12,056 bases of DNA. It comes from Clostridiaceae bacterium. Its GTDB lineage: Bacteria > Bacillota > Clostridia > Saccharofermentanales > DTU023. The notes beneath the pieces were generated by a model. It was not told the origin of the DNA. It saw nothing but the letters and a program-made list of their open reading frames with translations, and did no database searches. This document shows positions 5,634 through 12,056 of this stretch, piece after piece. The position numbers were made by a program, and so were the translations under genes. Location: the NCBI GenBank assembly GCA_012728535.1, contig JAAYEX010000215.1, positions 1-12,056 on the forward strand, read 5' to 3'. The stretch's first letter is position 1; each line of letters starts with the position of its first letter.

Positions 5634-6788
5634 TTAGCGGGAAAAGAAACGACAGCCGCCATACTCAACCACAAATCTCTGGCTTTCATGCCAGCTTGAA
5701 GTAACCCGGTGTGCGGCATAGAAGTAATAGATTGAGTGTTGAACCGCGCTGCCGCCTTCATCAAATACGAATGCTACCGCTCTTTTTGTGTTCTCATTAA
5801 CATAATTGCTGACACTGGCGTGATAACCCCAGTTTCGGGCAATTGTAGCGGTATTGTAGACACCGCTCAATATCATAGTATCTCTGATAGCCTGAGCCAC
5901 TAAAACTGCACCGGTATAGCTACTGCCGAACTCACCCATTACCAAGCCTTCCAAAACAGCTCTGTCTTCTACCTGAACCGGTCTGCCAACATAATTTGGA
6001 TTCGGATTCGCAATGCCGAGCAGGAAATTGCCTGATGAAGGTGCCACTGTCGCAGGAGGAGCCTGAGTCGGAGCCTGAGTCGGTGCAACAGTGGTCGGGT
6101 TTTGGATAGGAGCCTGAGTCGGTACAGTTGTAGGCTGAGTGGTTACACTGGTTTCTAAAACAGGAGGTTTGATTGCCTGCAAATACTCGCGTACTAGATA
6201 ACCTCTTTCGCCTCCACTGAGCTTAACTTCAACCCATGATCCTTCAACTCTGATAACATGAACAGAACTGCCGTAAGCTATTACTTTCTTGGCAAGAGAA
6301 TCAGTAGATGCTTCGCTGCGCAAATTAACACCACCGGTAGGAGATACGTACAATGTCAAATCAACATCGTGAGAACCGCTTGGTGGATTGAGAAATATCT
6401 CATAGTCGGTTAATTGCAATACTGTCGTTGTTGTAAAGGAAACATCTACATTGTCTTCTGTAACAATTGTTGGTTCAACTGCTGTCGTTTCAACCGCAGG
6501 TTCAGAGACAGGCATTGGAGCAACAGTGGGTGCAGGGTAAATATCAATAAGCTCCGGTAAGTCTCGACCTAAATGGTCGACCTCAAGCAGAGCCTCTTCA
6601 GACTTTTTGTGGACTTCGAGTTCAGACGTTTCCGCCAAAGTCACTGCTTCGCTAAAATCTACCGAGATAAGGCCGGTTTTTTTGGCACTATCTTCGAGAG
6701 ATTTAACTATCAGGACTGCTACCAGTGTAAGCACAAGGAGTGCGGCCACAAGTAACAAAACTCGATCTAGTCTTCTTCTTGCTTTCAT
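5634..6788 (-). CDS. Membrane-anchored SH3b and SleB-like cell wall hydrolase
   Basis: The product (384 residues) is probably a peptidoglycan hydrolase held at the outer face of the membrane. In order: a basic N-terminus and one membrane helix (about 8-29), a spacer, a bacterial SH3 domain (about 145-205, with GGVNLRSEAST and GSWVEVKL), a Pro/Thr/Gln-rich linker (about 207-252), and a C-terminal SleB/CwlJ-like domain (about 275-384). In the last domain LEGLVMGEFG supplies the expected catalytic Glu286, and YYFYAAHRVTSSWHESQRF matches the family's YFYN...SWH segment. SleB is known as a cortex-lytic enzyme of spores, but related domains also occur in vegetative enzymes; the SH3b and linker favour a vegetative wall role here. 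ATG 6788 has AAAGAGG six bases upstream. It heads the operon with rsmA, zapA and dut. Confidence 0.85.
   Translation of the reverse strand: MKARRRLDRVLLLVAALLVLTLVAVLIVKSLEDSAKKTGLISVDFSEAVTLAETSELEVHKKSEEALLEVDHLGRDLPELIDIYPAPTVAPMPVSEPAVETTAVEPTIVTEDNVDVSFTTTTVLQLTDYEIFLNPPSGSHDVDLTLYVSPTGGVNLRSEASTDSLAKKVIAYGSSVHVIRVEGSWVEVKLSGGERGYLVREYLQAIKPPVLETSVTTQPTTVPTQAPIQNPTTVAPTQAPTQAPPATVAPSSGNFLLGIANPNPNYVGRPVQVEDRAVLEGLVMGEFGSSYTGAVLVAQAIRDTMILSGVYNTATIARNWGYHASVSNYVNENTKRAVAFVFDEGGSAVQHSIYYFYAAHRVTSSWHESQRFVVEYGGCRFFSR
6058..6120 (-). repeat. 12-bp direct repeats encoding TQAP units of the linker
   Basis: GGAGCCTGAGTC (plus strand) occurs three times: at 6058-6069, 6070-6081 and 6109-6120, with a diverged copy after 6130. 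On the coding strand each unit gives Thr-Gln-Ala-Pro. The array forms the flexible Pro/Thr-rich linker between the SH3b and hydrolase domains and may vary in copy number between strains. Confidence 0.8.
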
Positions 6789-6824
6789 TCAAAGCCTCTT
6801 TCACAATCCTAGATCTATTTGCAC

Positions 6825-6853
6825 ATTGTAACCAATATTATAAAAAAAATCAA
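6825..6853 (-). promoter_or_regulatory. Promoter of the wall hydrolase-rsmA-zapA-dut operon
   Basis: On the minus strand TTGATT (6853-6848) and TACAAT (6830-6825) are separated by 17 bases, a near-consensus sigma-A promoter with an AT-rich spacer. Transcription would begin near 6818, about 30 bases before the ATG of the hydrolase gene. Confidence 0.75.
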
Positions 6854-6865
6854 AGTATAACTGCT

Positions 6866-6875
6866 GTGGTAAAAT
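6866..6875 (+). promoter_or_regulatory. Possible sortase promoter (-10 element)
   Basis: TGTGGTAAAAT contains TGG-TAAAAT, an extended -10, at 6867-6875 on the plus strand, 47 bases before the sortase start. No good -35 hexamer is seen 16-18 bases upstream, where the divergent operon promoter lies. The two promoters would be within about 20 bases of each other. Confidence 0.4.
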
Positions 6876-6921
6876 TATGCCATAAAGGCCCTGAAGAATA
6901 CGGGATTAAGAGGTTTTTAAG

Positions 6922-7725
6922 ATGGATGATTATGATGACAGAACAAGTGCTTCTGAAAACGATAATAAAGCTCTGATACTAAAAAAAAGGAAGTTTGATC
7001 CGATATCAATTTTGTTGCTTGTACTGGGCATCATCTTGCTCGCTTTCGGAACTTATTTCTTGGTGGAACCAATAATTAGGAATAATAAACAGGATGCTGC
7101 CGCGGAAGAACTTCTGGGACTTATAGATAGTGATTCCACCCTCCCTACTATCACTTTCAGATCTGATGATTTGATTGTCAACGGTGAGGTTGACCATGAG
7201 GAAACCTTCTATACCGTAGGATCAGGTACAGAAAATGGGGATAACGGAGAAACTGAAGGATCTGAGCCTGCCGGTAATGGAAACGGTGCACCTATGGTTA
7301 CTGTTTACGGAATGGGCTCAATCAGGATCCCCGGCATCAATCTGGTAATGCCGTTGGCAAACAATACCGATGTCTATTCCTTACGTGTAGCAATCGGGCA
7401 TTATCCTGCTTCAGCTCTTCCTCATGAGACAGGTACAGGAGTATATTTCGGACACCGCATGACTTCTGACGGCCGTTATTTCAATAAACTCGGTCAGGTC
7501 AGTATTGGCTCGGATGTTTATATCGATTATCAGGGAAAAAGATATACATATAAAGTAGATCAAAACTACATAATTCCAGTAGAGGATCTGGGAAGCATAG
7601 TTTTTCGACAGAATGATTCTTCACAGCGCATTTTGCTGGTTACCTGTCACCCCTTAAATTCTCCGCCGGGACAGTCTCCTGAACGTATTTTGGTTGAAGG
7701 ATACTTAACAGATATCAGCGGCTAA
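6922..7725 (+). CDS. Sortase family transpeptidase
   Basis: Sortases cleave a sorting signal in secreted proteins and join the product to peptidoglycan or to pilin subunits. The 267-residue product has a charged N-terminus, one membrane helix (about 27-49), an acidic Gly/Asn-rich spacer (about 100-124), and the sortase beta-barrel. The catalytic residues are visible: His178 in YFGHRM, Cys242 in LLVTCHPL, and Arg255 in SPERILVEGY. GSIRIPGINLVMPL is the usual first strand. Single N-terminal anchor and no C-terminal membrane segment argue against pilin sortases of class C; class D or E is more likely but not settled. AAGAGG lies eight bases before the ATG. No LPXTG-type substrate gene is in the window. 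It is divergent from the SleB-like wall hydrolase. Confidence 0.9.
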   Translation: MDDYDDRTSASENDNKALILKKRKFDPISILLLVLGIILLAFGTYFLVEPIIRNNKQDAAAEELLGLIDSDSTLPTITFRSDDLIVNGEVDHEETFYTVGSGTENGDNGETEGSEPAGNGNGAPMVTVYGMGSIRIPGINLVMPLANNTDVYSLRVAIGHYPASALPHETGTGVYFGHRMTSDGRYFNKLGQVSIGSDVYIDYQGKRYTYKVDQNYIIPVEDLGSIVFRQNDSSQRILLVTCHPLNSPPGQSPERILVEGYLTDISG

Positions 7726-7757
7726 AACATAGTACAAACCGGTTCCGGCCGCTGATA
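7713..7757. terminator. Hairpin at the sortase / PC4-gene convergence
   Basis: TATCAGCGGC (7713-7722) and GCCGCTGATA (7748-7757) form a perfect 10-bp stem around a 25-base loop that contains the palindrome AACCGGTT. The left arm is the last codons of the sortase gene and the stem ends at its TAA stop. Neither direction has a U-tract, so termination is a guess based on position between converging genes. Confidence 0.45.
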
Positions 7758-7778
7758 GAAGTGTAATTTCGCATTAGA

Positions 7779-8015
7779 TTATTGATAAAGCTCGTCCAGG
7801 GATATCTGGTTGAGTAATTCTCTTAAAATATTAGCTTCTTCCTGGGTGAGGGTTATTCCCTTACCCATTTTTTTATGATCTGGTGCCCAGTCGCGAAGAT
7901 CCAACTTTGGAGACGCATCATTCCAGCTGACAAAGTTTAACTCTCTATTCCAACCTGATTTACTTGTTGAGAGTACTGCTATTTCTTTCTTAATTTCGAA
8001 CTTAAATTCTGCCAT
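7779..8015 (-). CDS. Small PC4/YdbC-like nucleic-acid binding protein
   Basis: The 78-residue product begins MAEFKFEIKKEIAVLS and contains KSGWNRELNFVSWNDASPKLDLRDWAPDHKKMGKGITLT, the pattern of the bacterial PC4 family (transcriptional coactivator p15; YdbC of lactococci). In that family a curved beta-sheet dimer binds single-stranded DNA; the cellular role is unclear. The start at 8015 is chosen because AGAAAGG lies eight bases upstream; longer in-frame starts (8081) would overlap glgP by about 50 bases. It is full-length for the family and follows glgP by 13 bases, so the two are probably co-transcribed, although a functional link is not obvious. Confidence 0.87.
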   Translation of the reverse strand: MAEFKFEIKKEIAVLSTSKSGWNRELNFVSWNDASPKLDLRDWAPDHKKMGKGITLTQEEANILRELLNQISLDELYQ

Positions 8016-8028
8016 TGTTTTACCTTTC

Positions 8029-10410
8029 TTAGTTTTCAAGTTTATTGTCCGTGATCTGCCAAATATCCCGGGCATAATCACTTATCGTACGGTCCGAGCT
8101 GAAAGTGCCACTGCGGCATATGTTAATCCAGCACATCTGAGCCCACTTGATTGAGTCACGGTAACTGTCATGAGCCAACTGACGGGACTTCCTGTAATCG
8201 TCAAAATCGCCCAGTACATAATAAGGATCAGCAACCTCGGAACTGGTACCAAGAAGCATACTATCATGAATAGCCTTAAACATGCCGGTATTGCCGTCAG
8301 TAATAGTACCGTCTATCAGAATATCAACAGCACGCTTCAGGCCTGCTATGTTCTCGTACTGCCAGTGAGCATTGTAATATGCCTTGGTATCAGGAAAGTC
8401 CTTCAGTTTGGGTCCGAACATAAAGCTGTTATCTTCACCTACTTCAGACAGTATTTCCAGATTTGCGCCATCATAAGTTCCTAATGTAAGCGCACCATTC
8501 ATCATGAATTTCATATTACCTGTACCCGAAGCCTCCATGCCAACTGTTGAGATCTGCTCGGAGATGTCAGCTGCGGGGAATATTTTCTCGGCGTAAGAGA
8601 CATTGTAATTGTGAAGAAAAACTACACGCATATGTTCATTTACATCAGAATCGCTGTTTACCAGTTTAGCAATTTCATTGATAAACTTTATGACAGCCTT
8701 GGCATTGAAATAGCCGGGTGCTGCCTTGGCTCCGAAAATATAGGCCACCGGAGGACCAGAAGCCGCTTTAGGCTTTTCTTTAATCCGATAATAGCGATCT
8801 ACAATCTCCAATGCATTCAACAATTGACGCTTATATTCGTGTAAACGCTTTATTTGTACATCAAAAATGAAATCACTGCTAAGGCTGATACCTTCGTGTT
8901 TCTGTATGTGTCCGATCAGTCGGTTCTTGTTAAGATCTTTGATTTCAAGCAGACGGCGCATTACATCTGTATCATCAACGAAACGTTCCAAATCTCGCAG
9001 CTTTGTCAAATCTCTGATCCACTTGTCGGATCCGAGCAAATCGGTCAAAAGATTAGACAATTCCGGATTACAGACCTTGAGCCAACGTCTGGGTGTTACA
9101 CCATTTGTTTTATTGTTAAACTTTTCAGGTGAATTTTCGTAAAAAGGTTTGAATACAGTACTTTTTATCAGATTGCTGTGTATCTGAGCAACCCCGTTAA
9201 CGGAAAAGCAGGTGTATGCAGCTAGATAAGCCATGTGAACTTTGCCGTCATGAATAGGAGATATTTGCTCAATTTCCTGCTGATTCAGCCCTTTACCTGC
9301 CAGTTCTTCTTCAAACTGCTTATCGATTCTTTCCACAATTTGCAGGATTCTCGGAAAGAGATAACGGAAAATTTCGACGTTCCAGGTCTCAAGTGCCTCC
9401 TGCATGATTGTATGGTTGGTAAATGCGAAAGTGTTGCATGTAATTTTCCACGCTTCTTCCCAGCTTTGTTTGTTTTCATCAACCAGTAAACGCATAAGTT
9501 CGGGAATTGCCAAAACAGGATGGGTATCATTTAGTTGTACACGATTATGTTCAGCAAATTTCGAAAAATCACTGCCGTGTATTTTACGGTAATCTCTCAC
9601 GATTACCTGCAAAGAAGCTGAAACAAAGAAATACTGCTGTCTTACTCGCAGGACTTTTCCGTCGTAAGACGTATCATTCGGATATAAGACACGTGTTATG
9701 TCCTGAACACGGTTGCGTTCAATAACTGCGTCGTCAAAACGCTGAGAATTAAAGAGGTTGAAATCAAACTCCTCTGCCGGCTCTGCACGCCACAGGCGCA
9801 AGGTTCCTACATTATTTGTGTCATAGCCTGAAATCGGCATATCATAGGGTACCGCATAGACATCCAAATCATCATAATGTACCAGCATTGTATCTTCACG
9901 GCGCGGGACGATGAAGGGATATCCCCATTCCATCCATGAATCCGGATACTCCTTTTGAAAACCGTTCTCAATTTCCTGTCTGAATAAGCCATAGCGATAA
10001 AGAAGCCCATGACCGATAACCGGCAAATTCATCGTCGTAGAGGAATCCATAAAACAGGCAGCTAATCTGCCCAAACCACCATTGCCCAAACCGGGATCGC
10101 GTTCCTCCTCGAGAAGATTGTTAAAATCATATCCCATCTCTTCTACAAGTTCTTTGACAGGTTCAAGGATACCCAAATTGATTAAGTTGTTTTCCAGGCT
10201 ACGCCCCACAAGAAACTCCGCTGAAAAATAATGGACCTGACGGCCATCACGATATAGATTCCGTGTTTTCTCCCAGTTCGGCGAAAGAAGCTCCATTACT
10301 GTACGGGAGAGAGATTGATAGAACTCATATTCACTGGCATTCTCAAAGCCCTTACCGTATTCGGAATACAGATGTGACAACATATGTTCTTTAAATTCTA
10401 TTTTATACAT
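8029..10410 (-). CDS. glgP: Glycogen/maltodextrin phosphorylase
   Basis: This enzyme phosphorolyses alpha-1,4-glucans from the non-reducing end to give glucose 1-phosphate, using pyridoxal phosphate. The 793-residue product, close to E. coli MalP in length, has YFSAEFLVGRSLENNL, the glycine-rich DPGLGNGGLGRLAACFMDS, the NDTHPVLAIPELMR segment, NKTNGVTPRRWL, VQIKRLHEYKRQLLN, and the cofactor site EASGTGNMKFMMNGALTLGT, where Lys634 forms the Schiff base. The N-terminus lacks the long regulatory extension of animal enzymes, as usual in bacteria. ATG 10410 has AAAGG eight bases upstream. A strong promoter precedes it and the PC4-like gene follows. Whether the natural substrate is glycogen or maltodextrin cannot be told from sequence alone. 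Confidence 0.97.
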   Translation of the reverse strand: MYKIEFKEHMLSHLYSEYGKGFENASEYEFYQSLSRTVMELLSPNWEKTRNLYRDGRQVHYFSAEFLVGRSLENNLINLGILEPVKELVEEMGYDFNNLLEEERDPGLGNGGLGRLAACFMDSSTTMNLPVIGHGLLYRYGLFRQEIENGFQKEYPDSWMEWGYPFIVPRREDTMLVHYDDLDVYAVPYDMPISGYDTNNVGTLRLWRAEPAEEFDFNLFNSQRFDDAVIERNRVQDITRVLYPNDTSYDGKVLRVRQQYFFVSASLQVIVRDYRKIHGSDFSKFAEHNRVQLNDTHPVLAIPELMRLLVDENKQSWEEAWKITCNTFAFTNHTIMQEALETWNVEIFRYLFPRILQIVERIDKQFEEELAGKGLNQQEIEQISPIHDGKVHMAYLAAYTCFSVNGVAQIHSNLIKSTVFKPFYENSPEKFNNKTNGVTPRRWLKVCNPELSNLLTDLLGSDKWIRDLTKLRDLERFVDDTDVMRRLLEIKDLNKNRLIGHIQKHEGISLSSDFIFDVQIKRLHEYKRQLLNALEIVDRYYRIKEKPKAASGPPVAYIFGAKAAPGYFNAKAVIKFINEIAKLVNSDSDVNEHMRVVFLHNYNVSYAEKIFPAADISEQISTVGMEASGTGNMKFMMNGALTLGTYDGANLEILSEVGEDNSFMFGPKLKDFPDTKAYYNAHWQYENIAGLKRAVDILIDGTITDGNTGMFKAIHDSMLLGTSSEVADPYYVLGDFDDYRKSRQLAHDSYRDSIKWAQMCWINICRSGTFSSDRTISDYARDIWQITDNKLEN

Positions 10411-10437
10411 TTTAATTACCTTTCATAAACCGAAGCT

Positions 10438-10465
10438 ATTATAGCAGAAAAGGCCAGTCTGACAA
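10438..10465 (-). promoter_or_regulatory. glgP promoter
   Basis: On the minus strand TTGTCA (10465-10460) and TATAAT (10443-10438) are 16 bases apart, and the -10 is extended by TGC. This is a strong sigma-A type promoter with a start near 10431, about 20 bases before the glgP ATG. The -10 lies in a short palindrome GCTATAATAGC. Confidence 0.8.
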
Positions 10466-10546
10466 TTAACATAAAGTGACCTGTATTGGCATCTGTTGAC
10501 TGGAAGTAATTGCCCCGGCCAATAAAAACAAGTTCAGACTGTAAGA

Positions 10547-11008
10547 ATGAATGTAATCCATTTTTTGATCTTTGCCATTTTGATCAAGCTGAACTTCGAC
10601 GATATCCTCAGCAAATCCTGTCAGCTTGTCGATTTCTGCATTCTGGCCGCGCTAGTACTGTATCTGCGCAGAGAAGACTTTATTATGCTGAAAATGAATC
10701 CGGATTTTCTGTTGTACCTCGTAGTACTCACGTATTTTCTTCCCTTGGTCTTGGCTGCCTCCTACTGTGTTTTTCCTTTTGTCAGGAGTAACCTGGGAGC
10801 AGGTGATATTCTTTATCTGTTTGCGGTTGCACCGCTGGTTCCGGGAATAGCCGGTTTCCGCCTGCTATTTGTTGCCAGTCTCCTGGCCCTGCCTTTTGCT
10901 CTTCTGAACTATTGCAGACAAAGAAGGCTTTTTGAAACAGAAGCTTTCGATTATTTCTTTCCCTTTATTCCCTTTCTTACCATTGCAACATTTTTCATTA
11001 ATCCTTGA
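10547..11008 (+). CDS. Small membrane protein resembling A24 prepilin peptidases
   Basis: A 153-residue, very hydrophobic protein with about five membrane segments. Two parts resemble the A24 (TadV/CpaA/PilD C-terminal) aspartic peptidase domain: NLGAGDILYLF at residues 82-92, matching the GxGD motif with Asp87, and FPFIPFLTIATFF near the C-terminus, matching the usual P-x-x-P-F-L helix. The other catalytic Asp could be Asp18 or Asp19 in NFDDILSKS after the first helix. The Lys that normally follows the GxGD motif (GxGDxK) is absent, and no N-terminal methyltransferase domain or zinc cysteines are present. So it could be a minimal prepilin peptidase or an inactive relative. ATG 10547 is the only start after an upstream in-frame stop; the ribosome binding site is poor. 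No pilin genes are visible in the window. Confidence 0.6.
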   Translation: MNVIHFLIFAILIKLNFDDILSKSCQLVDFCILAALVLYLRREDFIMLKMNPDFLLYLVVLTYFLPLVLAASYCVFPFVRSNLGAGDILYLFAVAPLVPGIAGFRLLFVASLLALPFALLNYCRQRRLFETEAFDYFFPFIPFLTIATFFINP

Positions 11009-11063
11009 TCGAAAGAATTCAATGTAGCCTGATGACTCCAAAATATTCAATCCAAATATTAAT

Positions 11064-11091
11064 GTTATTGTATAGATCATTAGCGTATAAT
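11064..11091 (+). promoter_or_regulatory. Probable promoter of the right-edge gene
   Basis: A consensus -10 TATAAT lies at 11086-11091, but the region 15-18 bases upstream (GTTATTG and neighbours) is a weak -35. It is 46 bases before the ATG at 11138, so the gene can be expressed separately from the one before it. The rest of 11009-11137 is AT-rich with no clear terminator. Confidence 0.5.
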
Positions 11092-11137
11092 TTTAGACAA
11101 ATATGACTAACAGCACAGCTCCGGATGAGGTAAAACA

Positions 11138-12056
11138 ATGTCGGATAATCAGAAGATCGCCAAAAGTGATGATTTAATTGTTCTAGATCAGGAAGCTGCT
11201 GCTTTCATGAAAGAAAGAACAGAAGCTCAGCGTCTGCAGTATATGCCTGCAGTTATTGCCCTGCTCATTGCAGTCTTACTATTTGCTTTCACTTTTCTGG
11301 AATATTTTTTCCCTTCTTTTTCTCTATTCAGTGAACCGGCCAGCTGGAAAAATGTCGCCCTGAGACAGGTAATTCACTTTGGTGTGATTCCTCTATTTGT
11401 ACTTGCAATTGTACTTATAATATATAAACCCTCGTCAGCTCTTGTTTCCCGGCGCAAGGAAGCACCGCTGAGTATGTCATCCGCTCTTTTACTGGGTATA
11501 GTGTCTGCTTTTGCCTATTACGTACTAATTGAACAACTTCACCGAATAGGCCTGATCAATCAGTTAAGCAGTTACCTGCCTTCTTCCCTCACGATATTTA
11601 CCCCGTTTCTATATGATACTGCTTCCAGAACCTTTGCAGCCCTCCTCTTCACCGGGTTCATACCGACAATCAGCATGGTACCTTTGCTTCTGGGCCTTTT
11701 TCTAACCCCTTTGTTGGGAAGTGAACGCCGGCTGCTTTCGCTCAGCCTGACATGCCTTTTTGGAGCACTGCTGCCTCAGGACACTTCCGGCCTTTTTGCA
11801 TACTTTTTATTGTGGATTATAATTAGCCGGATATACGTAACAGGCAGTGGACTTATTACCACAGCACTGGCTTGCGGCGGTTACATGACAACACTGATCT
11901 ATGCTCGGGGGATTTTCGACTTGTTGAGCAACCGTTTCATCGCCTGGCAGTCAACATCTGAACTTCAGGGAACACTTCTGGTCTTCGCCCTACTGCTGAT
12001 TGTTCTTATTCTGGGTTTGCCGGGAGTATTTCATTTCAATCTGCTTGATCGTGAAC
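11138..12056 (+). CDS. Multi-pass membrane protein, 3' end outside the window
   Basis: An open frame of 306 codons runs from ATG 11138 to the right edge without a stop. GATGAGG lies eight bases before the ATG. After a soluble, charged stretch of about 35 residues come some eight hydrophobic segments (near 37-57, 76-96, 113-133, 162-192, 198-213, 218-234, 238-258 and 278-298). The layout, and the segment WIIISRIYVTGSGLITTALACGG, vaguely recall CPBP (CAAX-type) intramembrane proteases, whose last helices read like Gly-Ser...LAH...N. The diagnostic EExxxR and the His residues are not seen (Cys246 lies where His would be), so any peptidase activity is doubtful. Otherwise I do not recognise it. 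It follows the A24-like gene by 129 bases on the same strand. Confidence 0.7.
   Translation, partial: MSDNQKIAKSDDLIVLDQEAAAFMKERTEAQRLQYMPAVIALLIAVLLFAFTFLEYFFPSFSLFSEPASWKNVALRQVIHFGVIPLFVLAIVLIIYKPSSALVSRRKEAPLSMSSALLLGIVSAFAYYVLIEQLHRIGLINQLSSYLPSSLTIFTPFLYDTASRTFAALLFTGFIPTISMVPLLLGLFLTPLLGSERRLLSLSLTCLFGALLPQDTSGLFAYFLLWIIISRIYVTGSGLITTALACGGYMTTLIYARGIFDLLSNRFIAWQSTSELQGTLLVFALLLIVLILGLPGVFHFNLLDRE

Noticed and set aside
8016..8081. Longer start for the PC4-like protein
   Set aside because: It would overlap the end of glgP by about 50 bases and add residues absent from the family; ATG 8015 has its own ribosome binding site.
8170..9725. Several plus-strand frames of 60-100 codons opposite glgP
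   Set aside because: They are antisense to a clearly conserved gene, lack ribosome binding sites and resemble no protein.
10510..10791. 93-codon frame overlapping the A24-like gene
   Set aside because: The composition is not protein-like and the other frame encodes membrane helices with conserved motifs.
1..12056. CRISPR array, toxin-antitoxin or defence island
   Set aside because: No regularly spaced repeats and no defence or toxin families were seen; the gene content is housekeeping and envelope-related.

Overview
The window looks like chromosome of a Gram-positive, low-to-mid GC anaerobe of the Clostridia (Bacillota), probably an uncultured lineage. The evidence is the gene set (ssrA with a short tag ending ALAAA, SH3b/SleB-like wall hydrolase, class-type sortase, PC4/YdbC-like small protein), AGGAGG-type ribosome binding sites, sigma-A-like promoters and U-tract terminators. 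No phage, transposon, CRISPR or rRNA/tRNA genes are visible. Assignment below class level would be a guess.

Left part (1-2407, all minus strand): tsaD -> smpB -> ssrA (tmRNA), followed by the ssrA terminator, then about 100 bases without a gene, two tandem intrinsic terminators, and the first 23 codons of an unidentified gene running off the left edge. SmpB and tmRNA act together in ribosome rescue; TsaD makes the t6A tRNA modification. A 21-bp perfect inverted repeat separates tsaD from the next, divergent gene.

Middle part (2477-6788): a membrane-anchored alpha/beta-hydrolase-like protein (+), whose nucleophile Ser is replaced by Gly, converges on a four-gene minus-strand operon: SH3b-SleB-like wall hydrolase -> rsmA -> zapA -> dut. 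The genes are tightly packed (3-bp gap, 42-bp gap, ATGA overlap). A strong promoter (TTGATT-17-TACAAT) precedes the operon. The dUTPase carries an insertion of roughly 57 residues between motifs III and IV.

Right part (6922-12056): a sortase (+) diverges from the wall-hydrolase operon, so two envelope genes share a 133-bp intergenic region. It converges on a minus-strand operon of glycogen/maltodextrin phosphorylase (glgP) and a 78-aa PC4-like nucleic-acid binding protein. Divergent from glgP come a 153-aa membrane protein resembling A24 prepilin peptidases (GAGD motif) and a multi-pass membrane protein cut by the right edge.

Most genes are ordinary housekeeping. The unusual points are the hairpin-dense leader of the left-edge gene, the long inverted repeat at tsaD, the hydrolase lacking its Ser nucleophile, the enlarged dUTPase, and the two atypical membrane proteins at the right end. 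I found no clear evidence of a completely new multi-gene system.
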